In this document: in pieces, positions 46,966 to 56,102 of the stretch
Numbering within the stretch: position 1 is the stretch's first letter
How the letters are laid out: every line of letters begins with the position of its first letter
From: Collinsella sp.
GTDB lineage: Bacteria; Actinomycetota; Coriobacteriia; Coriobacteriales; Coriobacteriaceae
DNA: 64,000 nucleotides
Direction of reading: 5' to 3'
NCBI GenBank assembly: GCA_019414565.1
Contig: DXLU01000022.1
Location: 1 to 64,000 of the forward strand
Program-made: the position numbers and the translations under genes
Notes under the pieces: model-generated
Told to the model about the DNA's origin: nothing
The model's database searches: none
The model's input: only the letters and a program-made list of their open reading frames with translations

Positions 46966-47450
46966 CACGACACCTGCCAATCGAACGCGTTGTACTGATG
47001 CTCGATCTCGGCGATATGCCCGCCGCGAATGGTGACACCCACGGCATCGAAGCGAATCGCCTTGAGCGGATAATGCTCCATGAGATAGCAACTTGCGATG
47101 CGGCGGTAGCGGCGTTGCTTTTGGGCGTCCACGGCTTCCTCGGGAAAGACCCGCGTGGTGCAATCCAGGGCGACGCGTCTGGTCTTGACCTCGGCCATCA
47201 CCACGACATCGTCGAGCTCATCAAGCAGCACCAGATCGGCCTCGCCCTCGGTGCAACGATAACCCTGTTCCAGCAAGGTGTAGCCGCGCTCGTTAAAGTA
47301 GTCGATGGTGATCAGCTCGCCCAGCATGCCCAGCTCGCGGGGACTGAGTCCCTTGATAAACTCGGGCGTCATCGCCCCGCAGTCGAGCTCGCCGTTTTCC
47401 CAACGCTCCTTGAGCCGCTGCGTCTTGCTCTTTTTGCTTGCGGCACTCAT
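46965..47450 (-). CDS. yraN: YraN/UPF0102 nuclease-like protein
   Basis: A 161-residue protein of the UPF0102 family with a predicted endonuclease-like (Holliday-junction resolvase related) fold: ELITIDYFNERGYTLLEQGY, EADLVLLDE and VVMAEVKTR (the D...ExK pattern). The family's function is not established, though it is regularly found with comM and dprA. The ATG at 47450 follows AAAGGAG. The first ~35 residues are charged and not typical of the family. It is the first gene of the operon. Confidence 0.88.
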   Translation of the reverse strand: MSAASKKSKTQRLKERWENGELDCGAMTPEFIKGLSPRELGMLGELITIDYFNERGYTLLEQGYRCTEGEADLVLLDELDDVVVMAEVKTRRVALDCTTRVFPEEAVDAQKQRRYRRIASCYLMEHYPLKAIRFDAVGVTIRGGHIAEIEHQYNAFDWQVS

Positions 47451-47521
47451 GGGGTCTCCTTTCCCGCACACTGCATTGCCCCGATGATGAGGGCACCTTT
47501 CATGCGGGTAAGTACCGGAAG

Positions 47522-47541
47522 CAAACCAAAAGCTGACCAAA
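47522..47541 (-). promoter_or_regulatory. Candidate competence box, copy 2
   Basis: CAAACCAAAAGCTGACCAAA on the plus strand, identical to 19086-19105. It lies 71 bp before the yraN start and just after the rnhB terminator. Both copies have a T-run upstream on the coding strand. Confidence 0.6.
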
Positions 47542-47548
47542 TGCCAAC

Positions 47549-47590
47549 AAAAAACGGGCCGTACGCAACAATGGTGTTGCATACGGCCCG
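47549..47590 (-). terminator. Terminator of rnhB
   Basis: On the minus strand CGGGCCGTAtGCAAC pairs with GTTGCgTACGGCCCG, followed by TTTTTT (47549-47554). Confidence 0.9.
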
Positions 47591-47639
47591 CTACCAGCTG
47601 GTTTACAAAACGCCAGGGGTCCCTGTCTCCACAATTGAC

Positions 47640-48428
47640 CTAGAAAAGCCGCTCAGTCTGCAGAAAGTTTCCGCAAAAGCTCACGCGGTGCAGAGGACAA
47701 AGTCCATGTTTGCGAATGGCCTCGATATGCTCGGGGCTCGCATAGCCCTTCGACTCGGCCAGATGGTACTCGGGATACTCGGCGTCGTACTCGACCATCA
47801 TCTCGTCACGCGTCACCTTGGCCATGATGGACGCCGCGGCGATACAGGCGATTTTGGCATCGCCCTTCACCACGTCGCGCTCGTTGGGAACGGCGCCCAA
47901 GGGGTTACCATCCATGAGGACACAGTCGGGTTCAAGTCCCGTATCGGCCACGGCGCCCGCGACGGCGGCACGAATGGCACGCGCCATGCCCATCTCATCG
48001 ATATCCTTAGGCGCGATATGGCAAAAACCGATCGCCGTCGCCACCTCGGCAATCTTCACCGAGAGCAGCTCGCGGCGCGCCGGCGTGAGCTTTTTGGAAT
48101 CGTTGATGCCCCAGACGCGCGGCTTCATGGGAAGGCACACGGCGCACACCGTCAGGGGACCGGCCACCGATCCGCGACCCACCTCGTCGACACCAACGAT
48201 CACCCCATCGCCGCCAAGCTCATGCATAAGCTCGTACATGCCATTAACGCGCTCGCGCTCGGCAACCTCTTTGGCATGGCGTTTGAGGGCGCGTTCACAA
48301 GCCTTGATCACCTGCTGGCGCGGGTCCTCGCGATAATGCTCCACGAGGGCGGGAGTCTCCTCAAACGTAGCGCTCGCCAACTCACCGGCAACCTGCGATG
48401 CCGAAACCGAGCTCGTCATGTTGGCCAT
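47640..48428 (-). CDS. rnhB: Ribonuclease HII
   Basis: This enzyme removes ribonucleotides from RNA-DNA hybrids. The 262 residues include VGVDEVGRGSVAGPLTV (catalytic Asp and Glu), the DSKKL motif and the MDGN and KGDAKIACIAAASIMAKVTRD-type region. An N-terminal helical extension of about 80 residues precedes the catalytic domain, as in the longer Gram-positive forms. The ATG at 48428 follows AAGGAGG. Confidence 0.96.
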   Translation of the reverse strand: MANMTSSVSASQVAGELASATFEETPALVEHYREDPRQQVIKACERALKRHAKEVAERERVNGMYELMHELGGDGVIVGVDEVGRGSVAGPLTVCAVCLPMKPRVWGINDSKKLTPARRELLSVKIAEVATAIGFCHIAPKDIDEMGMARAIRAAVAGAVADTGLEPDCVLMDGNPLGAVPNERDVVKGDAKIACIAAASIMAKVTRDEMMVEYDAEYPEYHLAESKGYASPEHIEAIRKHGLCPLHRVSFCGNFLQTERLF

Positions 48429-48456
48429 ACCAGGCCCTCCTTGCATGCAAATCAGA

Positions 48457-48488
48457 TAAAAAGAAGGGCCACCCGAAGGTGACCCTTG
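48457..48488 (-). terminator. Terminator of rplS
   Basis: AAGGGtCACC pairs with GGGTGgCCCTT around a tight loop and is followed by CTTTTT on the minus strand. Confidence 0.82.
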
Positions 48489-48521
48489 TGTCCAAACGAG
48501 TGGACAGACGCTGCGATCTTC

Positions 48522-48863
48522 TTAGCGCTTCTCGGGGATGCGAGCAGCCTTGCCCACCTTGTCGCGGAGGTAGTACAGCTTGGCGCGACGGACGCGACCA
48601 TGACGAACGACCTCGAGCTTGGCGATCTTGGGGCTGTGAAGCGGGAAGGTACGCTCAACACCGACACCGAAGGACATCTTGCGGACGGTGAAGGTCTCGC
48701 GGGCACCGGCGCCGGCCATGCGGATGACGTCACCCTGGAAGACCTGGATGCGCTCGCGGTCGCCTTCCTTAATGCGGTAGTGAACCTTGACGTTGTCGGC
48801 GACGCGAACCTGAGGAATGTCCTCGCGGATCTGCTGACGCTCGATTGCGCGGATGTAATCCAT
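48522..48863 (-). CDS. rplS: 50S ribosomal protein L19
   Basis: A 113-residue large-subunit protein at the 30S interface. The [21 protein letters not shown] and [15 protein letters not shown] motifs are typical. The ATG at 48863 follows AAGGA at eight bases. In many bacteria rplS follows trmD; here it stands alone with its own promoter and terminator, while trmD lies with rpsP and rimM about 8 kb away. Confidence 0.97.
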   Translation of the reverse strand: MDYIRAIERQQIREDIPQVRVADNVKVHYRIKEGDRERIQVFQGDVIRMAGAGARETFTVRKMSFGVGVERTFPLHSPKIAKLEVVRHGRVRRAKLYYLRDKVGKAARIPEKR

Positions 48864-48932
48864 GTGCAATTCCTTACTCTTCTAGAGGTGCCGTACCACC
48901 TTGGCCGGCACGTAGTTGAACAAACGTATTCT

Positions 48933-48960
48933 AGTATACACGCGCGGGTTTCTGCTGCAA
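48933..48960 (-). promoter_or_regulatory. rplS promoter
   Basis: TTGCAG (48955-48960) and TATACT (48933-48938) are 16 bp apart on the minus strand. The leader contains a GTGCCG/CGGCAC hairpin before the Shine-Dalgarno. Confidence 0.7.
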
Positions 48961-49005
48961 GAACAATTTTTTACGCAGACAAAAAGACAAAACCCGCACA
49001 TGATA

Positions 49006-49035
49006 ACCGCCCGCCTCACGAATGAGACGGGCGGT
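49006..49035 (-). terminator. Hairpin after ppdK
   Basis: ACCGCCCGTCTC pairs with GAGgCGGGCGGT; only TTATC follows, so the terminator is of moderate quality. Confidence 0.6.
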
Positions 49036-49073
49036 ATGAAGGGGCGCTACGCTAGGCGTCGATGCGCAGGGGG

Positions 49074-51824
49074 CTAGGCGTTGCGCTTGGCCTCGAGCTT
49101 GGCCTGAGCGGCAGCCAGGCGCGCGAGGGGCACGCGATAGGGCGAGCAGGACACGTAGTCCACGTCGGCCACGTTAAACAGGCCCTTGATGGACTTGGGG
49201 TCGCCGCCGTGCTCGCCGCACACGCCAAAGTGCATGTCGGGATTGGTGGCGCGGCCCTTCTCGACGGCCAGGCGCACGAGCTCCAGCACCGCCGCGTCGA
49301 TGGTCTCGAAGGGGTTGTCTTTCAGGATCTTTTTATGCATGTACAGCGGGATGAACTTGGCCTCGGCGTCATCGCGCGAGAAGCCAAAGGTCGTCTGGGT
49401 GAGGTCGTTGGTGCCAAAGCAGAAGAAGTCGGCATGATGGGCGATCTCGTCAGCGACCATGCAGGCACGCGGCAGCTCGAGCATCGTGCCCACGGGAATA
49501 TTGAGCCCGACGCCCTCTTCGGCGGAAACCTCGGCGATTACGCGCTCAATGACCTCGCGGGTCTGGACATGCTCGGCCGTGATGGAAACGAGCGGAACCA
49601 TGATCTCGGGGCGCGGGTCGACACCCTCCTTGATAAGGCGGGCAGCGGCCGTGGCGACGGCGCGAACCTGCATGAGCGGCAGATCGCCAAAGACGACGGA
49701 CAGGCGCACGCCGCGCAAGCCCAGCATGGGGTTGGACTCGACCATGCCGTCGATGCGACGCAGGCGGGCGCGCAGGGCAGTGAGCTCCTCCTCGGGAGCG
49801 CCGGCGGCCTCCTTCTTGGTGATGGCGACCTCGAGCTCGCGAGGATTATCCAGGAACTCATGAAGCGGCGGATCGAGCAGGCGGACGACCACATCGCGAC
49901 CGGACATGGTCTTGAACATCGCCAGGAAGTCCTCGGTCTGAACCTTGAGCAAGTCGGCCAGGGCCTGCTGCTTCACGGCCTCATCGTCAGACAGGATAAA
50001 GCTCTGGATGATGTTCTTGCGATCGCCCAGGAACATGTGCTCGGTGCGGCATAGACCGATGGCCTCGGCGCCAAACTCGAGCGCGAGCTCGGCATCCTCG
50101 GGGTTGTCGGCGTTGACGCGCACGTGGTTGGCGTGACCGTCGGTCTCGTCCAAACGGATCTCATCGGCCCAAGACAGGATGGTGTCCAGGTCGCCGGTGA
50201 GCTCTGCAGAGACCAGGTCAACCGCGCCGTCGACGACGATACCCTGGGTGCCGTCGATGGAGATGACATCGCCCTCGCGCAGCACGCGGTCGCTGCCCTC
50301 GATGCGCACGACCTTCTCTGCCGCGTCAATGTGGAAGCGCTCAACGCCGCAAACGCAGGGCGTACCCATGCCGCGGGCGATAACGGCGGCATGGCTCGTC
50401 TTGCCACCGTGGCTCGTCAAGATACCCTCGGCGGCGACCATGCCCTTCAGGTCGTCGGGGTTGGTCTCCCAGCGGACCAGAATGACCTTGTGGCCCTCGT
50501 TGGCGCGCGCGACGGCGTCATCACTCGAGAACACGACCTCGCCCACGGCGGCACCAGGGCTGGCGTTAAGGCCGCTGGCCAGGGCCTCGTACTTCTTGGA
50601 GGCGTCGAACTGCGGGTGCAGGAGCTGGTCGAGCTGCGCGGGATCGATGCGGCTCACAGCCTCCTCGCGGGTGATGAGGCCCTCCTCGACCATTTCGATA
50701 GCAATGCGCAGGGCGGCAGTGGCGGTGCGCTTGCCCACGCGGGTCTGGAGCATCCAGAGCTTGCCCTGCTCGATGGTAAACTCGATATCGCACATATCGC
50801 GGTAATGATCCTCGAGCGTCAGGAACACGCGCTCGAGCTCCTCGCCTGCGGACTCGAGGCCCGAGGTGGTCTTGAGGTCGGCGATGGGCTCGGTGTTTCG
50901 GATGCCGGCGACGACGTCCTCGCCCTGGGCATTCACCAAAAAGTCGCCATAGAACTCCTTGGTGCCGTCGGCCGGGTTGCGCGTAAAGGCGACGCCGGTC
51001 GCAGAGGTCTCGCCCTTGTTGCCAAAGGCCATGGCCTGGACGTTGACGGCGGTGCCGAGCTCGTCGGAAATGCCGTGCTGCTTGCGGTAGATGCAGGCGC
51101 GCTCGTTCATCCAGCTGCCAAAGACGGCCTGGATGGCAAGGCGCAGCTGGAGCTCCGGATCGTGCGGGAAAACGGGCTTGCCGTCGGCGACCTCGAGCTC
51201 GGGATACAGGGTCGCCTCGACGTTCTCGGAGAAGATGCCCTTAAAGGTCTCGACGAGCTCCTGCAGGTCCTCGGCCGAAAGCTCGGAATCGACACGAACG
51301 CCGGCGACCAGGCGGGCCTGGGTCAGGGCGTTCTCGAATAGGTCGGCGTCGACGCCCATGACGACGTTGGAGAACATCTGGATAAAGCGACGGTAGCTGT
51401 CCCAGGCAAAACGCGGGTTTTGCGTCTGGGCGATAAGGCCCCGGACGGAATCGTCGTTGAGGCCCAGGTTGAGGACCGTGTCCATCATGCCGGGCATGGA
51501 GAACGGAGCGCCCGAGCGAACCGACACGAGCAGCGGATCGGAGGCATCGCCGAGCTTTTTGCCGCAGCGGGCCTCGAGGTCGGCCTCAGCGGCAACGATC
51601 TCATCGAGTGCGCCCTCGGGCCACACATTGCCGGCACCGGAGTACTCGACGCAAGTCTGGCAGGTAATGGTAAAGCCACCGGGAACCGGCAGACCGATGC
51701 GGCTCATCTCGGCAAGGTTTGCGCCTTTGCCGCCAAGCACGAAGTTCATGGATTTGTCGCCCTCAGTGACACAGGTGCCCTGGGCGTCGGTTCCAAAACG
51801 GTAAACCCTCTTGCAATCGCTCAC
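49074..51824 (-). CDS. ppdK: Pyruvate, phosphate dikinase
   Basis: This enzyme interconverts pyruvate + ATP + Pi and PEP + AMP + PPi; in anaerobes it serves PPi-linked glycolysis or gluconeogenesis. The 916 residues have the ATP-grasp domain, the phospho-histidine swivel domain with GGKTSHAAVIARGMG (His, with the regulatory Thr two residues before) and the PEP-binding barrel with VCGEHGGDP. The GTG at 51824 follows AAGGGGA. The gene encoding its probable regulatory kinase/phosphatase is 297 bp upstream. Confidence 0.97.
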   Translation of the reverse strand: MSDCKRVYRFGTDAQGTCVTEGDKSMNFVLGGKGANLAEMSRIGLPVPGGFTITCQTCVEYSGAGNVWPEGALDEIVAAEADLEARCGKKLGDASDPLLVSVRSGAPFSMPGMMDTVLNLGLNDDSVRGLIAQTQNPRFAWDSYRRFIQMFSNVVMGVDADLFENALTQARLVAGVRVDSELSAEDLQELVETFKGIFSENVEATLYPELEVADGKPVFPHDPELQLRLAIQAVFGSWMNERACIYRKQHGISDELGTAVNVQAMAFGNKGETSATGVAFTRNPADGTKEFYGDFLVNAQGEDVVAGIRNTEPIADLKTTSGLESAGEELERVFLTLEDHYRDMCDIEFTIEQGKLWMLQTRVGKRTATAALRIAIEMVEEGLITREEAVSRIDPAQLDQLLHPQFDASKKYEALASGLNASPGAAVGEVVFSSDDAVARANEGHKVILVRWETNPDDLKGMVAAEGILTSHGGKTSHAAVIARGMGTPCVCGVERFHIDAAEKVVRIEGSDRVLREGDVISIDGTQGIVVDGAVDLVSAELTGDLDTILSWADEIRLDETDGHANHVRVNADNPEDAELALEFGAEAIGLCRTEHMFLGDRKNIIQSFILSDDEAVKQQALADLLKVQTEDFLAMFKTMSGRDVVVRLLDPPLHEFLDNPRELEVAITKKEAAGAPEEELTALRARLRRIDGMVESNPMLGLRGVRLSVVFGDLPLMQVRAVATAAARLIKEGVDPRPEIMVPLVSITAEHVQTREVIERVIAEVSAEEGVGLNIPVGTMLELPRACMVADEIAHHADFFCFGTNDLTQTTFGFSRDDAEAKFIPLYMHKKILKDNPFETIDAAVLELVRLAVEKGRATNPDMHFGVCGEHGGDPKSIKGLFNVADVDYVSCSPYRVPLARLAAAQAKLEAKRNA

Positions 51825-51899
51825 GATACTTCCCCTTCCATGCACTTACGCGCACGACCGTGGTAACGAATCGACCCGCCGAATGCGAGCCGTGAGGGT

Positions 51900-51994
51900 A
51901 CTATACGGCGGGTTTTGGGCGGGCTTGCGCAGAGGGCGCGGGGGTTGGTAAACGTGGTAAATATGGCGGTAAACGGTAGGTAAAGTTGGTTACC
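51900..51994 (-). promoter_or_regulatory. ppdK control region with tandem GGTAAA array
   Basis: A -10-like TATAGT (51900-51905, minus strand) lacks a good -35. Upstream of it four GGTAAA hexamers start at 51947, 51956, 51968 and 51979 (plus strand), then GGTTACC at 51988, spaced 9-12 bp. The array would lie about 55-100 bp upstream of the start site, an activator-like position. The rest of 51825-52121 holds AT-rich sequence with one GGTAAA on the opposite strand at about 52053. Confidence 0.5.
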
Positions 51995-52121
51995 TTATGA
52001 AGATACCAATGCAAGATGCTTGCAGGTCAAATGCTAGTTTATTGCTAAATCGCTTTACCAATATCGTGCATTATTTTTAGGTAGTCTTTTAGAGACGGGC
52101 ATTTTTAGCTACCCCAATAAG

Positions 52122-52997
52122 CTAGCTTTGCTGGGCTCGGCGGGCGGCGCGGCGGGCACGGGCATCTTGGATTTCCTCCAAGTGGCTAATGATCTCGGCA
52201 GCGCTTTCCTCGATGGCCTTGCCATCGGTACGCACCACAAAGCAGCCTAGGCGCTTCATGAGGGCACGGGCTTCCTCTAGCTCGCTGCGCACACTCTCGG
52301 GCTCGGCATAGGAGCCGGCAACGGCACGGGCGTAGTCATCGCCCAAGCGACTATCGCGAATTTCGGAAATCACATCGACGGTCGAGATCAGACCAAACAA
52401 CCGCATCGGGTCAACCTCGTAAATCGACTTCGGCGGCTCCATGCCATGCGCCAGTGGGACATTGGCGACCTTGTAGCCCTGATAGGCTAAATACATCGAC
52501 AGCGGCGTCTTGGATGTACGCGACACACCCAGCAGCACGATATCGGCACCCGACAGATCGTCGCAACCGCGCCCGTCATCGTGCTCAACGAAATACTCCA
52601 TGGCCTCGATACGATGGAAATAGCGGTCATCGGTCTTGTGAATCACGCCCGCAACGCACTTGGGCGGCACACCGATGAGCGACGACAGCACGGCAAGCGT
52701 CGGGCCGATCAGGTCGACCGAACGGATATGCAGCATACCCAGGTAATCGAGCACGCGGGCGCGAAGCGCCGGATCGACAATGGTATGGAACACGGCGACA
52801 TCGCGATGGTCGGCATCGACGCGCGGCCCCACAAATGACTTGACCTGCTCCACGGAGGTCACCTTGGGCAGGCGCAAAACGCGAAAAGCCCCTTCATCTA
52901 ATTGCCCGGACGCCGCAAGCACCACCTCACAAGCGGTATCGCCGAGCGAGTCGGAGATAACGATAACGGTGGGACGAGCGGTGACCGGGCAATCCAT
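52122..52997 (-). CDS. PPDK/PEP synthase regulatory protein (DUF299)
   Basis: A bifunctional ADP-dependent kinase and Pi-dependent pyrophosphorylase that inactivates and reactivates PPDK (or PEP synthase) by threonine phosphorylation. The 291 residues have the P-loop GVSRTSKTPLS and the typical N-terminal ISDSLGDTA. Because ppdK is the next gene downstream, PPDK is the likely target. The ATG at 52997 follows AAAGGAG. A basic Ala/Arg-rich tail ends the protein. Confidence 0.93.
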   Translation of the reverse strand: MDCPVTARPTVIVISDSLGDTACEVVLAASGQLDEGAFRVLRLPKVTSVEQVKSFVGPRVDADHRDVAVFHTIVDPALRARVLDYLGMLHIRSVDLIGPTLAVLSSLIGVPPKCVAGVIHKTDDRYFHRIEAMEYFVEHDDGRGCDDLSGADIVLLGVSRTSKTPLSMYLAYQGYKVANVPLAHGMEPPKSIYEVDPMRLFGLISTVDVISEIRDSRLGDDYARAVAGSYAEPESVRSELEEARALMKRLGCFVVRTDGKAIEESAAEIISHLEEIQDARARRAARRAQQS

Positions 52998-53031
52998 GCG
53001 GGGCTCCTTTTGCGCTTATGCGCAGGCTGGC

Positions 53032-55128
53032 TTACTTTTTGCGGGCAAGCTCACCGATGTTGGCGATGCCGGAGAAAACGGCCTCGAAGCGGTTGAGCAG
53101 CTTAAGGCGATTATCGCGAAGCTGCTCGTCCTTGTCCATGACCATGACCTCATCGAAGAAACGGTCGATGGGCGCGCGCAGGGCGGCGAGGGCGGCAAAT
53201 GCGGCCGGGTAGTCCTCGGCAGCAAGGGCGGCATCGACGGCGGTCTGAGCAGCCTCGGAGGCGTCGGCGAGCGCAAGCTCGACCTCGCCCATCAGGCTGC
53301 GGTCATACTCCGCACCCAGCTCGGGCTTGGAGATATGCGCGGCGCGGGCATAGGCGGTCGCCAGGTTGTCGAACGTCTCAGCGTCGTTTTTGCGGGCCTC
53401 GTCGAGGGCGGCGCAGCGGGCGAAGAAGACGGACGGGGCGATGATATGCACCGCGGAGACGGCGGCGACGGTATCGGCCGGAATCTTTTCGTCGCGGGCC
53501 ATGCTCACCAGGCGGCCATGGAAGAAGTCACGAACCTGCTGGGCGACCTCGGCGGCGTCGAACTCAATGCCCTGCTCACTGTAGAGTTCGAGGGCAAAGT
53601 CGATGAGCGACGTGGGGTCGATCGGCAGACGGTCGCGCAGGATGTTGATAATGCCGATAGCGGCACGACGCAGCGCGTAGGGGTCGGAGGAGCCGGTCGG
53701 GGGCTCGCCGATGGCAAAGATACCGGCGATGGTATCGAGCTTGTCGGCGCAGGCCACGATGCAGCCAGCGGTGCCCTCGGGCAGCTCGTCACCGGCAAAA
53801 CGGGGACGATAGTGATCGCGAATAGCATGGGCGACCTCGTCGTTCTCCCCCATCGCGGTCGCGTAATAACCGCCCATCACGCCCTGCTGGCTCGTGAACT
53901 CGACGACGGCGTTGGACACCAGGTCTGCCTTGCACAGGTGTGCGGCGCGAGCAGCGTCGGCGGCAAGATGGGCGCCCAGGTGAGCCTCGCGGGCGATGGC
54001 GAGCGCGAGCTGCTCGATGCGCTCGGACTTGGCGAGCACGCTACCGAGCTTCTCCTGGAAGGCAACCTTGGCCAGACGCTCACGGAACTCGTCGAGGGAG
54101 ATCTTCAGGTCCTCCTCGTAGAAGAACTTGGCATCATCCAGACGGGCGCGCACGACGCGCTCGTTGCCGTCGATCACGCGCTCGGCATTCTCGGGCTTGC
54201 TGTTGGAAACGACCACGAACTCACGCGTGAGCTTGCCCTCGCCGTCATAGATCGGGAAGTAGCGCTGGTTGGTGAGCATGGACTCGCAGATAATCTCGTG
54301 CGGGACCTTGAGGAACTCCTCATCGAAAGTACCGACGAGCACCGTCGGCCACTCGCAGAGGTTGATAACCTCCTCGAAGACCTTCTTGGGCGTATCGACA
54401 TGGCAGCCGGGACGGGCAGCCTCGACCTCAGCGATACCGGCGAGGATGGCCTCGCGACGACGCTCGGCAGAAAGCACGCCGGCGTCCTCGAGCACCTGCT
54501 CGTAGGCGGCGGGGCTGGCAACCACATGGTCACCAGGGCCAAGTACGCGATGACCACGCGTGGTGTTGCCACTCGTCACGTCGGCAAACGACACGGGCAC
54601 AACATCCTCGCCCAAAAGGCAGCAGATCCAACGGACCGGACGCACGAACGTCGCGTGCTCGTGGCCCCAGCGCTGGGAGCGGTAGTTGGGCCACTGCAGG
54701 CCGGCGATAGTCTTCTCGCACAGGGCCGTCAGGATCGGGGTGGCCGGGGCGGAAGGAATGTTCTTCTCGGCAAAGACATACTCGCGACCGTCCGTATCCT
54801 CGCGACGGACCAGGCCCTCGGCAGCCACGCCGCACTTGCGGGCGAAGCCCTGGGCGGCCTTGGTGGCGTTACCGTCAGCATCGAAGGCGATGTTGGCCGC
54901 GGGACCGCGCTTGACCTCATGGACCTCATCGGTCGCAGTGGCGACGTTGGCCACGAGCGCAGCCAGTCGACGCGGGCTCGAGATCACGCGGACCTCGCCA
55001 TGGGCCAGACCGGCCTCGTCGAGACCCTTGGCGATCATGGTGCCAAGCTGCTTGACGGCATTGTTCAGCGGTGCGGAGGGCATTTCCTCCGTACCAATCT
55101 CAAACAGGAAATCCTTAGCGTCTGCCAT
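53032..55128 (-). CDS. glyS: Glycyl-tRNA synthetase beta subunit
   Basis: The tRNA-binding subunit of the alpha2-beta2 glycyl-tRNA synthetase. The 698 residues begin FLFEIGTEEMPSAPL and include the family's RGPAANIAFD, RWGHEHATFVRPVRW and TNQRYFP motifs, with HD-like and anticodon-binding regions toward the C-terminus. The ATG at 55128 lies 3 bp after glyQ. The alpha2-beta2 form, rather than the single-chain GlyRS, is present. Confidence 0.97.
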   Translation of the reverse strand: MADAKDFLFEIGTEEMPSAPLNNAVKQLGTMIAKGLDEAGLAHGEVRVISSPRRLAALVANVATATDEVHEVKRGPAANIAFDADGNATKAAQGFARKCGVAAEGLVRREDTDGREYVFAEKNIPSAPATPILTALCEKTIAGLQWPNYRSQRWGHEHATFVRPVRWICCLLGEDVVPVSFADVTSGNTTRGHRVLGPGDHVVASPAAYEQVLEDAGVLSAERRREAILAGIAEVEAARPGCHVDTPKKVFEEVINLCEWPTVLVGTFDEEFLKVPHEIICESMLTNQRYFPIYDGEGKLTREFVVVSNSKPENAERVIDGNERVVRARLDDAKFFYEEDLKISLDEFRERLAKVAFQEKLGSVLAKSERIEQLALAIAREAHLGAHLAADAARAAHLCKADLVSNAVVEFTSQQGVMGGYYATAMGENDEVAHAIRDHYRPRFAGDELPEGTAGCIVACADKLDTIAGIFAIGEPPTGSSDPYALRRAAIGIINILRDRLPIDPTSLIDFALELYSEQGIEFDAAEVAQQVRDFFHGRLVSMARDEKIPADTVAAVSAVHIIAPSVFFARCAALDEARKNDAETFDNLATAYARAAHISKPELGAEYDRSLMGEVELALADASEAAQTAVDAALAAEDYPAAFAALAALRAPIDRFFDEVMVMDKDEQLRDNRLKLLNRFEAVFSGIANIGELARKK

Positions 55129-55131
55129 GGC

Positions 55132-56043
55132 TTACGCCACCTCGCCTTCCTGGTCGGCATTCTCGTTGACTCCGGCGACCTCGGCCATATAGGCCTCGCA
55201 GCACGCCTTGGCGACGGCGCGGACGCGCAGGATGTAGTTGGCACGCTCGACCGCGGACAGGGCGCCACGGGCATCGAGCAGATTGAAAGCGTGGCTGCAC
55301 TTCATGACACAGTCGTATGCGGGCAGCGGCAGTTTGCGCTCCAGGCAGGAATGGCACTCGGCCTCGTAGTCGTCAAACTTCTGACGCATCATCTCGACGT
55401 TGGCGACCTCAAAGTTATAGGCACTGAACTCGCGCTCGTTCTCGAGGAACACGTCGCCATAGGTCATGGGCGTGCCGTCGGGCAGGTAGCTCCACACCAG
55501 GTCGTAGACGGAGTTGACGCCCTGCGCATACATGGCGATACGCTCCAGGCCATAGGTGATCTCGACAGGCACGGGGTCGACCTCGATGCCGCCCACCTGC
55601 TGGAAGTACGTAAACTGCGTGACCTCCATGCCGTTGAGCCAGACCTCCCAGCCAAGACCCCAGGCGCCGAGCGTCGGGCTCTCCCAGTCATCCTCGACAA
55701 AACGGACGTCATGGTCGTTGGGGTCCAGGCCAATGGCGGCCAGCGAACCCAGGTAGAGCTCCTGGGCGTTGACCGGCGAGGGCTTGATGAGCACCTGGAA
55801 CTGATAGTAGTGCTGCATGCGGTTGGGGTTCTCGCCGTAGCGGCCGTCGGCGGGACGGCGGCAGGGCTGCGCATAGCAGGTGCGCCACTCGGCGGGACCG
55901 AGCGAGCGCAGCGTGGTCGCGGTATGGAAGGTACCGGCACCGACCTCGGAGTCATAGGGCTGCATAATGACGCAGCCCCGCTCGCCCCAGTACTGCTGGA
56001 GGCGCAGGATGATGTCTTGGAAGGAAAGCGATGAAGCGTTCAT
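55132..56043 (-). CDS. glyQ: Glycyl-tRNA synthetase alpha subunit
   Basis: The catalytic class II subunit. The 303 residues start with [23 protein letters not shown] and contain the [28 protein letters not shown] core and [21 protein letters not shown]. The ATG at 56043 has GAGGGGA about ten bases upstream. The 59-bp upstream gap is too short for a T-box leader. Confidence 0.97.
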   Translation of the reverse strand: MNASSLSFQDIILRLQQYWGERGCVIMQPYDSEVGAGTFHTATTLRSLGPAEWRTCYAQPCRRPADGRYGENPNRMQHYYQFQVLIKPSPVNAQELYLGSLAAIGLDPNDHDVRFVEDDWESPTLGAWGLGWEVWLNGMEVTQFTYFQQVGGIEVDPVPVEITYGLERIAMYAQGVNSVYDLVWSYLPDGTPMTYGDVFLENEREFSAYNFEVANVEMMRQKFDDYEAECHSCLERKLPLPAYDCVMKCSHAFNLLDARGALSAVERANYILRVRAVAKACCEAYMAEVAGVNENADQEGEVA

Positions 56044-56089
56044 GCCTCTAATATCCCCTCGTCGAAACGATTACACGGTTAGGTACTGT

Positions 56090-56095
56090 ACTATA
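56090..56095 (-). promoter_or_regulatory. glyQ -10 element
   Basis: TATAGT on the minus strand, about 46 bp before glyQ. The -35 falls within the end of lepB and is not clear. Confidence 0.4.
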
Positions 56096-56102
56096 GCGGT
56101 TT

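Noticed and set aside
52780..56034. A 1084-codon plus-strand open frame opposite glyS and glyQ
   Set aside because: Composition is typical of antisense frames of GC-rich genes; both minus-strand genes have full family motifs.
56044..56102. T-box riboswitch upstream of glyQ
   Set aside because: The gap is only 59 bp with no specifier stem or antiterminator.
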